DNA of 64,000 bases from Doryteuthis pealeii (Eukaryota > Mollusca > Cephalopoda > Myopsida > Loliginidae): NCBI GenBank assembly GCA_023376005.1, contig CM042157.1:54026512-54090511 (forward strand), in the 5' to 3' direction. The position numbers and the translations under genes were made by a program. Of the stretch, positions 42,100 to 53,289 are shown piece after piece; position 1 is the first letter of the stretch, and the number at the start of each line of letters is the position of its first letter. The notes beneath the pieces are model-generated. The model was not told the DNA's origin. It did no database searches and saw nothing but the letters and a program-made list of their open reading frames with translations.

Positions 42100-43600
42100 T
42101 TCTATTTTCAAATCATTCATTGCTTAAAGTTTTCTATCCTGACATTCTGATGTGTTTTGTGATCTACCAGTGTGTTTTCCTTTTTTAATAACCATATCTT
42201 ATTATAATGGTGATTTGGTGTCTAACTGAAACTATGTCACTTTTTACGTCACAATACCCTGAGGAATTTTATCAATGAGTATTTGATTTATTGCCAAAAT
42301 CATTAATACATAGACTAAAGAACAACCCTGTATTATATATACTCAGAAATTAAGTATACACCATTAAATGGTCTACATTGTTTGTTAAAACAGGTTTTCA
42401 TAGATACATGCCCAGTTTTATTGATTCATGTATATATATAGTTTGTTTTATTTTAATATATATTTAAAGTTATCTAACCTATAGAGTTTTATGAAAAAAT
42501 TATTTGCAAACAAAAAAAAATGATCTTCTACATTGAATTTGAAGATGTTTATGTATTTAACTGTATCCAGTTTTGGTTTTCATTACGAGTTTAAATTTAA
42601 TGACAGTTTCATCAATCATGCTTACCTCTTCTGTTCAAAAATAAACTCTGTAATAAAAAATATATTTACTCTCTCTAACGACAGTTTCATCAATCATGCA
42701 TACCTCCTATGCTTCTTTTTAGATTCAATGACACTGAGTTTTTAAAAAATTAAAAATGTATTCTGAAGTTAGATTTAATATTTTGCAATGAGATTATTAA
42801 TTAATATTAATAAGATTAAAATATAATTTTATTTATCTTAATTAATAATTTATATTTTATCATACCCCTTCTGTTTTGATTATCGTCTGTCGTAAAACAA
42901 AACAAACATTTTTTTTTCATTTGTGCACCTCCAAAAGAAAAACCTTAAATATTTGAATTTGAATTCAATTGTTAGAGACTTGGTTTTATTAGTATGACAC
43001 AATGGTTAAGTGAGAAAAAAAAAAAGGGGAGTAAAATAAAATGTGTTAAGTCCAGGCAATATGTATATGGGTGGGTGTTTCTCCTTTAAGGAGATAAAGG
43101 ATCAGTCAAAAAGTTTAAGAGAATTATACACCCAGTTAAAGATATCTTTAGGTTTTAAGAGAAAATGTTTTTAAGAAAAAATGGGTCTTGAAAAAGTTAA
43201 TGGTCTGAAAAGTAGGGACACTGAGACTGATAAAAAAAAGTAATGGTTATAGTTTTAGGATAAATAGCAGACAAAAAGAAAAGTAAGTACCTGGTTCTGG
43301 GTGGTCGAATCCATGGATGTGTGTAGGGGTGGAATTTGCTCAAGCCACTTCACCAGTTGTTCAGACCGGCAGTTGGGGTGATAGTGTCGTCTCAGTTGCA
43401 GTGGGTAGAGAATAGGCAGAGACCCACAATAGTGAAGCTAGCAATCGACTTAGTTAAGACAAATTTCTTGCCAGCTGACAACATAGACCTAAGTGTTCTC
43501 TGCTCCACCACAAACTGCACAAAGTGTCACACTTTCCTCCTCCATTAACATCCTGTTATCAAACTTTGTGTTGTTTTTTTCATCCTTGTGAACCTGTCTC
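42100..43600. other. AT-rich DNA, no gene supported
   Basis: A short tandem duplication ('gacagtttcatcaatcatgc' near 42601 and 42681). A 70-codon frame at 43336-43548 in somewhat GC-richer DNA is unrecognised. Confidence 0.4.
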
Positions 43601-43633
43601 TAACTCATACTCTTTGAATCGGCCAGCACAGAA

Positions 43634-43702
43634 CATTACAACATGGGGTCATCGACATTGTGCAACGAAGGTGCACAATGTCGATGACCCTAGGCTGTAA
43701 TG
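43634..43702. repeat. Perfect hairpin, 19-bp stem extended by 7 bp
   Basis: 43646-43664 and 43672-43690 are exact reverse complements (GGGTCATCGACATTGTGCA) around a 7-base loop ACGAAGG. After a small internal loop, CATTACA (43634-43640) pairs with TGTAATG (43696-43702). Shape and size resemble a precursor microRNA hairpin or a small foldback. Confidence 0.85.
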
Positions 43703-44194
43703 AGTGCAGACTTTCACTTAGAAAGAAAACATTATTTGAATTTTGACAGTAAAACTATTTTTTTAATGTCTATTATCAAAAAAAAAAAAAAGATTTCAAA
43801 GATCTGTTTACATATTTTTATGAAAGAACATGTCAAAAACAAATCCTTTCTCGTAATTTTCGAATTAATTTTTACACCACCAGAGGATTTTTTTTTGCTA
43901 GTTTTTAAAAAAATATTTACACCAAATTTTATATCTCTGGATTGCCTTCTTTAATGAGTTTTATGATCCTTTCCATTGTTTCAATTAATAGTTTATTTTT
44001 GTTGGAGTCATGGTTCAATTCAATTAGATATACCCTACAGCTAGTTGAGGTCTGCAACAATTATCAGCTGTAGACCAATTTGCATATCTTGTCTTCTGCT
44101 GATATTTATTTTAGGAATGCAAATTACAAGATCATTCCATAATATTTTCCTCTGCATTGCTTGGAAAAAATTATACCAGTAATTTATTCTTGTT

Positions 44195-44365
44195 TGTTTA
44201 AGGAAAGCCAAAATGTTCAGCTATTGAATAAAAAATGTTTTGTGTCTTATCTGTAATTAGTTTACTGCTAAATAAAAAAAAAAGAAATAGGTGAACACTT
44301 AAGTGTGCTAACTCCATAATTTTTGCCAGGGGTAGTATTCCTTGGGAAAATTTTCATGATAGGAA
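44195..44365 (+). repeat. Dispersed repeat R3
   Basis: Same repeat as 17010-17200. Confidence 0.6.
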
Positions 44366-44394
44366 ATATTAGATTTTATTAATAAATTTATCTT

Positions 44395-44530
44395 TGACTT
44401 GATTGTGTGGATAGTTCCAAATTCTAGTCAAGGCTATTTGTATTCATTTCTCACTAATGCCCTTAGGAAAGGCATGAACACATTTCTTTCCTCCAACTTT
44501 TGGTAAAATTATTGGCACTGACAGATAAAA
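44395..44530 (+). repeat. SINE T3 fragment
   Basis: 'ttccaaattctagtcaaggc', 'tctcactaatgcccttagga', 'aaggcatgaa' match T3. Confidence 0.6.
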
Positions 44531-45204
44531 TAAATTACAACAGTTATTTCAATTTATTCAAGACAAAACATCCTTGCAATAGGACTGGATTACAATAAAT
44601 CATCATTGTTGTAATTTGGTCCTTGAGTTTTAAGAAACCAGAAGTACCAATTCCACCATTGTAGAAGTACCAGATTCACCATAGTTATTTTTCAAGATGG
44701 TTGACCTCTCTCTCCAGAACTAACATCTGACTTGAGTTTTGTATTGTGAGTAATTGTGACATTTTGGTGACAAGGATGAAATTAAGAGGCAGTGTACAGA
44801 CTCAAAATCAGGCATCTCCTAAAAACAATACAGTACTAGGTTGAGTGCTAAGAAATCTGCTGTGAAAGATTTTATAGAAGATATATCTGTTCAAAGTTCA
44901 GATGCTGTTGATGATGATGATGTAACTGACCCAAATTGAGTCAACACTTTCATTTAATAATGGAACTCCTTCTAGGAGTTTCTCAGAGGAATCTATGGAC
45001 ACTCCCACTTGTCAGTACAGCAATGTCTGTTAAGTTTAAAACTAAGTAGAGAGTTGTTATTTGGCTTCTTGAGTTTTAAGAATCCAGAAATACCAATTCC
45101 ACTGTTGTGTAAGGGAAGCATGAGTACTGGTTCTGCCATTGTTATTTGTCAATAAAAAAGTGGTAGGATTCTCTCTCTCTCAAATATATACAAATATAAA
45201 GAAG

Positions 45205-45206
<2 letters not shown>

Positions 45207-45258
<52 letters not shown>
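45207..45258 (+). repeat. (CT)26 microsatellite
   Basis: Uninterrupted CT repeat. Confidence 0.97.
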
Positions 45259-45261
<3 letters not shown>

Positions 45262-45311
45262 GAGCTAAGATCTGACTGGAGTCTTTTATTAGTTTTATTA
45301 CAGTTATATTA

Positions 45312-45548
45312 TGGGCCAGGTTAGCTCAGTCGGTAAAGCGTTCGGCTAGAAACCACAAGGTTCCTAGTTCGATACCAGCCCTTGCCAACTCAGCGTATGA
45401 GTAACATAGGGTTCTGTGTAGTAAAGTAAGGAGCTGATGGTAGGTGTGGCGCTCCACCGAAGACGTAAAAACAATCTCCTTGGTCTAGGTCTAGTGAAAA
45501 AGGGATAGACTCCCTAGCTGATTGGCTGATACCGACTTTAGGCCACCT
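45312..45548 (+). repeat. tRNA-derived SINE family T1, best-preserved copy
   Basis: The head (45312-45390) keeps A-box 'tagctcagtcgg' and B-box 'ggttcctagttcgatacc', close to a tRNA. The body 'gctgatggtaggtgtggcg', 'aacaatctccttggtctag', 'gggatagactccctag' and 'tggctgataccga' follows. The remaining head is tRNA-like only; no proper anticodon arm and acceptor pairing. Members of this type were first described from octopus as tRNA-derived SINEs. Confidence 0.8.
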
Positions 45549-45699
45549 TTACAGTTATATTCCTAAACAAATTGTGTCAATCATATATACAGATCAATAC
45601 ATGTCTATGTTCCAAAATAAGGGATGTATCAACGGTACTCTGAAATTATGTACTTAGAGTACCCAGGTCAAAATTGATATCTCCCTTCAGGGTGTCGCA

Positions 45700-45960
45700 A
45701 TGCTTAGCATAATCGTTATCATAGTAAATTGAATTAGCGCGCTGATTTTAAATTCTGGACAAAGCTGTTAACATTTCACTTCATGATAATGCATTTGGAA
45801 AGGCATGAATTCATTGCTTCTCCCCCTAACTATGGGTAGTAGAACAAACTGGATTCCCTAGCTTTGTTTAGGTAGTGTAGGAGAAGGAAAACTGAATTAA
45901 AACCAGCAGTACACTGCTTAAAAATTGATTTTGTATCACATCCTGCCTGTTGTGGTGGTG
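45700..45960 (+). repeat. SINE family T3
   Basis: Head 'agcataatcgttatcatagt', body with 'ttggaaaggcatgaattcat', 3' end 'attttgtatcacatcctgcc'. A further T3 scrap lies at 46010-46085. Confidence 0.7.
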
Positions 45961-46474
45961 GTCACTATATGCATCAACAAACCAGAGTTGATTAACCTCT
46001 CTAGCTATGATGGTAGGCAACCAATCTAGGAGAAGGACAATTTTGAATTTGAACTAGTGGCAGTACTATCATTTTCTACCAGCCCAGGCAAAGCCAGAAA
46101 ATGAGGAAGGACAATGTTTTTATATAATTAATCAAATTCAAAGTCATAATTTTTTTAAAGTCTGGGCAGGGCTGCTGGAAGCCAGAGCAGTGCCATAGCT
46201 TGCCCTGCTCTGACCCTGTCAGTAATTCAAACCATTGAGGAGACATTGAGAAACCACTCCAGTCTTAGAAATACACTCTACTATCTCTCCCAACAACAAT
46301 CAGGGTTAATTCAATTTTCCTGTGAAGAACCATGATTGCTGAAGTTGTGAAAGAATATTGCACTTTTCATTCAATCCAAGTCTGCCACAAGGCCAATGAG
46401 TCATTGAAGATATACTCATAAGTTGGTCTGTGAAATAAGCTTGTTAACCATTACCATACACCTTGTGCTAATCA

Positions 46475-46990
46475 AGATAGCGCCAATAGTAGATCAATTC
46501 ACATATCTCGGTAGCAATATCTCATCTACTGAAACTGAAATCAACACATGTATAAATAAAGCATGGGCAGCTATTCACAGATTAATGACCATATGGAAGT
46601 CTGATCTCTCTGATAAAATAAAATAAAAGCTACAGCTGTGTTAGTACTATTGTATGGTTGCACCATTTGGATTCTAACAAAATGCCTGGAGAAAAAGTTA
46701 GATAGGAACTACACAAGTATACTGCATGCTGTTTTGAATAAATCCTAGAAGCAGGTCCCACAATACAGCAGCTGTACAGCCATTTACCCCCCATTTCAGA
46801 AACCATCCAAGTAAGATGAGCAAGATATGCTGGGTACTGTTGAAGAAGTAAGGATGAACTCATAAAGTTCTCCTATGGATTCATACACATAGACACAAGT
46901 GTTGGCTGACCAGCAAAAACTTACATTCATCAGCTCTGTGCATACACTGGATGCCATCTAAAGGACTTCTCAAAAAATGCTATGCAAAAC
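46475..46990 (+). pseudogene. RTE LINE C-terminal fragment
   Basis: Reads IVDQFTYLGSNISSTETEIN, NKAWAAIHRLMTIWKSDLSD, a stop at 46624, then across frames VLLYGCTIW-like, KLDRNYT-like and the final HWMPSKGLLK. Matches the region between the reverse transcriptase and the 3' end of the 18.3-19.5 kb copy. The reverse transcriptase is absent. Confidence 0.75.
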
Positions 46991-47079
46991 AACAATCATT
47001 TAGATAAAAGCATTGAATAAGAAAAGTGCTCAAATGTTGGCAAGTAAAGCAGTATAAAATTATAAAATGCAGACTGCTA

Positions 47080-47710
47080 TGTCAGTGAGGCTTAAAATTA
47101 GCAGCTTGTATCCCTGGCAAAGGGGTAAGAACACCAACCCCCAAACAAGGCGATCCTGGTTATGACAATAAACTGCATCAGGCTCAAGTTCTGGAGGTCT
47201 GAGGAGTGGGGAGTTCCCTTTCATTGCCATAACTCCAAGATCCACCCTGACTTGGAATGGTAGTAACTGTTAGGGTGAAATAGATTTGATTAAAAATTAT
47301 CTATATTAGATAGGAATATTTGAAGTTGGAAATTAAAAACCTCCTTGTAGCGCCATATAAAGTACAAAAGACATGGTCAACAGTGTTCAAACATGGAGAG
47401 CCCAATTGCAAATGGCTACTTCCATGACTCTCCATGAATAAGGGCAGATCACCCTGTTCAGCCTAGGCACAAGGGCAGATCACTCTACTTATACAACAGG
47501 AATAACTGAAACCCATACAACTGTGTGCAAATTATTTGTATTTGATAGGAATACTTGATATCAGAACTGTGCAAAAAAGAAAAAAAAAAGAAAAACTTTT
47601 AAGAAACAACTACACAAAAGATGTAAATATAAAGGTACATTGTATGTGATTCCCTAATGCCTAGGCATAAAATAACCCAAGATGGTTTAACATGCCATTA
47701 ATCAATCATA
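47080..47710 (+). repeat. Family U repeat with a 130-bp insertion
   Basis: 5' part 'gtgaggcttaaaattagcag', 3' end 'taacatgccattaatcaatc'. Bases at about 47345-47490 ('gggcagatcaccctgttcag') are not part of other copies and look like an insertion with an internal short duplication ('agggcagatcac'). Confidence 0.65.
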
Positions 47711-48039
47711 TAAAAAGCAGAGTAGTATAAAAACTAACTATATATATATATTAACATAAAGGTACACGGTATTAACCTACCCGAGTTTCACCATAAGGAT
47801 CTTCAGAGTTAAATCCACTGGATTAATCAAGATATTGATATTAAAACTATCATTGTGAAACTTGAATCAACTAACCATTGTGACCATTTTCACCAGTAAG
47901 TCATTTTTTCCACAAATACTGTATATATATATATATATAGTTAATTCCTTGATAGTATTGAAGAAATGATAATAAAGTGCTCAATTACTTCTGTAAGAGC
48001 TGTATTTATTTATTTAACATTTACAATACATTTAAAAGT

Positions 48040-48095
48040 CTGTTTTACCAATTTTTTGGAGCATCACCTTTAGGTGATTATCGTCATCAGAAATG
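48040..48095 (-). ncRNA. Hammerhead-like remnant, family G
   Basis: On the minus strand CTGATGA (plus 48083-48089) is followed by a strong hairpin ATCACC/GGTGAT. The second core strand, where GAAA is expected, reads CCAAAAA. A degenerate or non-ribozyme structure. Confidence 0.25.
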
Positions 48096-48305
48096 TTCAC
48101 TTATATAATAAAAAGATAAATTCAGATGAGAAATTTTGCTAGAAAAAAGTGCTCAATGCTACTACAGCAGAGCAAGTTTAAAACCAGAAAAATATCAAAT
48201 TATGAACACTAGAAGTCTGTTACTTTATTATATTGAATTTAGCATATATTTTATATAATATGAATGAAAGTATAGCCACATGAATGTTGTTAAATTAACT
48301 TTGTA

Positions 48306-48355
48306 GATTTATTAATCCCAACCAGTTTCAGTCTTAATCCATCATCAGAGGATAT
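48306..48355 (-). ncRNA. Hammerhead ribozyme-like motif, family F
   Basis: Minus strand: helix I AUCCU (plus 48349-48353) pairs 5 bp with GGGAU (plus 48315-48319). Core CTGATGA (plus 48342-48348), a weak helix II (GG with CU), core GAAAC (plus 48325-48329), very short helix III (AC with GU), then U at plus 48320 as cleavage nucleotide. Helix I and both core strands fit, helix II is poor. Confidence 0.45.
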
Positions 48356-48885
48356 TTACTAACAGTAAGGATACCAGTGGATTGGCCTTCTGTATAAATG
48401 GGAATTGAACTGAATCTTAATGGATTTTTTTAGTTGAAAAATCAATCTATAAAGTTAATGAGTGTAAATGTTTGGTGTGTTTAAAATGAATTAGTTGCAA
48501 TGAATCAGTTGCTGAGACTTTTGGGGGTTAGAGTTTCTAGATGCAACATCCATTTACATTCATTACTTTCTAAAATTAATGTAGTGTTTGATATATTTCT
48601 TTCAAGTTTCTATATTATCAAGAATGTAACATCTCTGTTAAAGTCTCATAGTCTGTAAAGTCAGAAATGTTGTTTTACTGGGAAATGTTTATTATGATTC
48701 AGAGATTTAATTCTGTATCAATAATTGTTTATTCTAAAATTAAAGGCCCATTCTGATTTCTCTACATATTGTTTGGAGCAACATGTGCATTCTAAAAGGT
48801 GGATGATATTTTTGTTGTTATAATTTGATTTATGGTAGATATTATTATTATTATTTATAGAACTTATCACCTCTCACAAAAAACA

Positions 48886-49108
48886 AGAGGCCAGTTTAAC
48901 TTAGTCCTAGGAGCCATAATGTTCTGGGTACAATGCTGGCCCTCACTAACACTAGTACCACAGATTGGATCTGTGTGGTTAAGTGGGGAGCTGATGGTAG
49001 GTGTGACACTCCACCTCAGATGTAAAAACAATCTCCTTGGTCTAGTGCTAGTGAAAAGGGGATAGACTTGCTTGCTGTCCGGCTGATACCAACAATAGGC
49101 CACTCTGC
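48886..49108 (+). repeat. tRNA-derived SINE family T1, fused to LINE fragment
   Basis: Degraded head followed by the clear body 'gtggggagctgatggtaggt', 'aacaatctccttggtctag', 'ggctgataccaacaataggc'. It ends at 49108, immediately before the RTE fragment. Confidence 0.7.
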
Positions 49109-49111
49109 TTA

Positions 49112-49325
49112 CTTTACTACAAAAACCATACAAGTAAGATGAACAAGACATGCTGATACTACTGGAGAAGTAAGGATGAACTGATAAGTGATGTTCTGAT
49201 GTGGACACCTACACGTGGATACACCAGAGTTGGCCAACAAGCAAAACCTTGCATTGATCAGCTCTATGCAGATACTAGGTGCCATGAGGAGGACCTGCCT
49301 GGAGTTATGACTTATAGGGGGGGTG
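49112..49325 (+). pseudogene. RTE LINE C-terminal fragment
   Basis: Encodes KTIQVR then, across shifts, ISSMQILGAMRRTCL, the last 70 codons of the RTE family. Matches the reverse complement of 18330-18500. Confidence 0.65.
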
Positions 49326-49850
49326 GCAAGAGTGTCATGCAAATCTGTACTGTTAGCATGACTTGATGATTTATAGAACTATTAAATGAATTAATGTACT
49401 TCATACATTTACTGCAGAGCTTCTCTCTACTTTTACATGATTGGAAAAATTTCATTAGTTTCTTTGTGAATTTGTTTTGGATAACCTTTTTTTATTTAAT
49501 ATTATGTTACTTCCTATCATATCTCTAAGATTTGTAAACTTATGATATCCAAGAATACCTGGTTTTAGAAACATATCTCTTAATACCTCTTTTATCTAAG
49601 GATTTCCAAACTATTTTTAATAATTTGGTTAATGGGGGAAGGGCATAATTAAATGTTGTTATCAAAGGGAAAAGGTTTCATTTTTCTCTTTTTGTTAATA
49701 TCAGAGATTAATTTTTTGGGATGGTGATGGCTCTGTAAATTCAATGTTTGATACAATTTTGATTGTAGCCATGTGCTATAAAATCTAATTTCAATTTGTT
49801 GATATGATTAAATATATCATTATTGCTAGAATATACATATACATGTATAT

Positions 49851-49980
49851 AGTTGTAGAAAAACGTTTTTCCCTCAACCACGGTTTCGGTGTTCAAGGTA
49901 CACCTTCTTCAGGATTTCTCCTGAAGTTGTACCTTGAACACCAAAACAATGGTAGAGAGAAAAACTTTTTTCTACAACTA
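49851..49980. mobile_element. Foldback with hammerhead-like core, family E
   Basis: 49851-49912 and 49921-49980 are reverse complements with few mismatches ('agttgtagaaaaa', 'ttcaaggtac', 'cttcag') around an 8-base loop. The minus strand of the left arm has CTGAAGA (plus 49906-49912), hairpin GGTGT/ACACC and GAAAC (plus 49883-49887), with helix III ACC/GGT. The plus-strand right arm has decayed cores (CTGAAGT, AAAAC). Confidence 0.65.
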
Positions 49981-50639
49981 TAAATGCTCTATACTTTACG
50001 AAATCTATTGAGCACTTTTTGGATGAACTATTAATGCTACTAAAGCGAAAATGTGGGAGCAGCATTTGAAATATATATATATAAAAGATTCTGTATGTTT
50101 ATTTGTACAACAACCAAATGCATATCCTTTTATAAAGGAAAATTGGTGAAGACTAGCAAAGATCAAAGTTTAATAAAATTCAAACCCTGAGAAGGAGTTA
50201 AAAAACAAAAATGTTACCCCTCATTTTCCATAAGAAAAGTTAAATAGAAATATAATAATCAATGATGTATTAAAAATTAATTAAAAAACAATTTTAAAAA
50301 AATTAATAAAGGATAAAACAATAAAAAGCAAAGAAAAAAGAAAAAATACAATCGAGAATAATAATAAAAAAAATAACTTAAAAACAAGAATATATAAAGA
50401 ATAAAAGATTTAAAAAATAAATATATAGAAAAATAATTTTTATTAATCTATATATAAATATAGATATGAGATTTATTTTTAACTTTTAAAATCCTGGGCA
50501 ATGCCAGGTAGCTCTGCTAGTATTCTATTAATTCTCATTGTGAATATGCTAGACTGACCTTAAGATGTATTGGATAGGAAGATTTAAAAGGGAGATTATT
50601 ATGTGTGTATGAATTTTGTGTACAGTGATTAATTTTATT

Positions 50640-50643
<4 letters not shown>

Positions 50644-50670
<27 letters not shown>
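50644..50670. repeat. (TA)n microsatellite
   Basis: TA array ahead of a family U copy. Confidence 0.9.
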
Positions 50671-50673
<3 letters not shown>

Positions 50674-50679
50674 AGGTTT

Positions 50680-51205
50680 GTAACAATGTATCCCCTACAG
50701 TGAGGTAAGACCCCCCCCCAAAAAAAAAGCAAAAGGAGGTTCCTGGGTATGACACTAAAATGCATCTGTTTTGGAACTTTGGGGAATGTGGAGTACACCT
50801 TCATTGCCATTACTCCCAGGTCCACTTAGAGTGATAGTACCCATTAGGGTCCTATGTATGGGTCAAATAGATCTGTTTAAAATTATTAGTATTTGATAAG
50901 AATACTTGATGCCATATAGCTAAATTATTTGTATTAGAATAATTACTTGAAGCTATAATTATTTGCTAAGGATTATTATCATTAGTTACTTTGCTTGCAA
51001 AAAAATGATTATTATTAAATAGAAATAATTACTTAAAATCGTATTAGTATTAGATTGAGATATTTGATATCATATAACTGTGTAAAACATTTAAGAAACT
51101 ACACAAAAAATGTAAATATAAATGTATGATGTACACAATTTCCTAATCTCTCCAAACATAAAAAACCCTAGACAGGTTAATATGCTGTTAAAATCAATCA
51201 ATTAT
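50680..51205 (+). repeat. Family U repeat, near full length
   Basis: From 'gtatcccctacagtgaggta' to 'taatatgctgttaaaatcaa'. Confidence 0.75.
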
Positions 51206-51263
51206 TGTGAATATACTAGATTGATGATAATGTAAATTTTGATGTTTTTTTATGCTGATTATG

Positions 51264-51266
<3 letters not shown>

Positions 51267-51299
<33 letters not shown>

Positions 51300-51306
51300 C
51301 ACACAC

Positions 51307-51337
<31 letters not shown>

Positions 51338-51345
51338 TTGTGTGT

Positions 51346-51384
<39 letters not shown>
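51267..51384. repeat. Compound (CT)n-(AC)n-(GT)n-(TA)n microsatellite
   Basis: Four adjoining dinucleotide arrays. Confidence 0.95.
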
Positions 51385-51388
<4 letters not shown>

Positions 51389-51409
51389 GATCAATCAATA
51401 TATTAGGTG

Positions 51410-51720
51410 AATTTTGTCCAAGGAGTTTACAATAGGAAGCACTGTTTACATTAGTACTTTTTTCAAAGAAATCAATAGTTATGGGTCCTTTCAGCATTAC
51501 CTTCTTTACTGACCACTGTGCTTGGAACTTTTTCTTTCCTGAGAGTTAGTGTTTCCACTCTATGGATTGTCTTTTTGACATGGGCTTGTAATGGCAAACC
51601 CATGTTTAGCCCATTGTAAAGATTTTTTGACTAAAACATGTTTCTCCATACATATTGCATATTTTTCTGTTAATTGCACATGGCTTTCACTTCTCAGCCA
51701 CCAAAAATTTGATAACAGAC
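51410..51720 (-). pseudogene. Mariner transposase fragment
   Basis: Second copy of the piece at 270-600. Minus strand: TWVCHYKPMSKRQSIEW, then VMLKGPITIDFFEKSTNVNS and ASYCKLL, matching mariner blocks around catalytic Asp 1 and the following strands (GPI...F..KG.TVNSA.YC..L). The second catalytic aspartate region is lost into the (TA)n array. Confidence 0.7.
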
Positions 51721-51863
51721 CTCTGTTTTATTTTACTTTATTAAAAAAATCCCCTTATTTATTGAATGATCCTCATCAATATAATTGAATGGAAATGTTG
51801 ATATATCTGTTTTGTGAGTTCTACCTGTGATATGATAATTCATGTAAGCAGATAATTAAAAAT

Positions 51864-51948
51864 AATTGTTTTATATCATATGTATCATGGATAAATTGCC
51901 ATTGTAGCAATGGCAATTTATCCATGATACATATGATATAAAACAATT
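51864..51948. repeat. Perfect inverted repeat, 41-bp arms, 3-base loop
   Basis: 51864-51904 and 51908-51948 are exact reverse complements, separated by TAG. A stem of 41 perfect pairs with so small a loop is rarely stable in genomes and suggests recent origin. Confidence 0.95.
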
Positions 51949-51999
51949 GAACAAGGTTCTTTCTCTTCAGGCAATGGCTGTATCAAGGATCAGAGTATT

Positions 52000-52930
52000 T
52001 AATGGTACTCTTGTAACACATATATCTATATCAAGTTCTGGAAGATTGTGTGAGTGTCTCACCCTTTTAGATTCAAACTTCAAGCTTTGGGCATTCTAAG
52101 TAGCTAATCTGAAAGCCATCATGGTACTTACTGGTGTTTGGCTTCCAAACTGAATCTACCTGTGAACAAGATACTGACAGCTTGCATCATTGAGTCTTGT
52201 ATCATCTCTTTTGTGATGTTATCATCAAGAGCAAGAGAATTGATATATCATGGAAAGGTTAGCTTTAAATTCCTGTATAGAGATGAGTGTATAACAGGTT
52301 GGCACTGTGTTAGTGCTTGAGAATACCTTTGGGTGGTTTGAGGCATCAAATGGCTTGATCTTTATTAGTAAGAACATCAACAGAGAAGGGATGATCTTAT
52401 TAGAATTAAATAAAAGAAGAATCATTAGGAAATGATAATTAACAATCATAATTGAAATCATAATTGTGAGAATTGAACCTGGAATAAATCTAGTAAATTC
52501 TAATGAAATTCAATATAACTGGGTTTCGCCCACCCATATTTACAACTCATTCATATGGCCTTGACATGAATAATAGGTTTGAAATTGAATATTAGCCATA
52601 ATTTAGCCATAATATTTATCTAAATTTACTATCTGCTTAAATTCCTTAAGAGGTCATTGGAAGTTTTTATTGGTCAACTAAATGGTGCTTGTTGGTGGTT
52701 GTGTATCGGAGTTAAGACAATGATATTGAATGAAGAAGCTTATTATAAAAGAAAAAAGAAAGATAAATGCACTTTGAGTAACAGCAAGCCTCTTTAAATC
52801 TCAGCAAAATTGTGGGGTCTGGACAATCGCAATTCTTTTTTGAATTATCTAATCTTGTATCTATTTTTTAGCTCTATTCTTAGAACCTTTATGTTCTACA
52901 CTTTTCATAGCTCCCAGGTAAATGTTCACT
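52000..52930. other. No recognisable feature
   Basis: Two frames of 60 and 78 codons at 52138-52320 and 52225-52461 overlap on opposite strands without recognised similarity. Confidence 0.35.
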
Positions 52931-52934
52931 AACT

Positions 52935-53200
52935 CTTGCCACCACAGGCAGGATGAAACAAAAGGTCAATTTTTAAGTGACTTGAATTCAGAGTTCTTCT
53001 TCTCCTAGGCTGGTTGCCTAATGAAGACTAAAAAAACCCAGTATACCATACTATTCATCCATAGCTGGTGTTAAAACAGATGTATTCATGTCTTTTCCAA
53101 GGGCATTAGTATGAAGTGAAATGCAAACAGCCTTATCCTCAGATTTGAACTCTGTTCACTGATTTCATTTTCTATGACAGTTATCTCAAGTACACTTTGT
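52935..53200 (-). repeat. SINE family T3, complete
   Basis: Minus-oriented. 3' end 'gcaggatgaaacaaaaggtc', body 'cttctcctaggctggttgcc', head in reverse complement with 'gagttcaaatctgagga'. Confidence 0.75.
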
Positions 53201-53289
53201 TGCTTTTATCTTTCAGACAAAAATCTGGCCTTTTTTTCTCTTAATTTTTTGCTTTCTTTCAATTGTAACCTGGATATCAAATCTGATAT

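Noticed and set aside
45312..45390. tRNA gene
   Set aside because: Good A and B boxes, but the acceptor and anticodon arms do not pair properly, and the sequence continues into the body of a SINE present in four copies.
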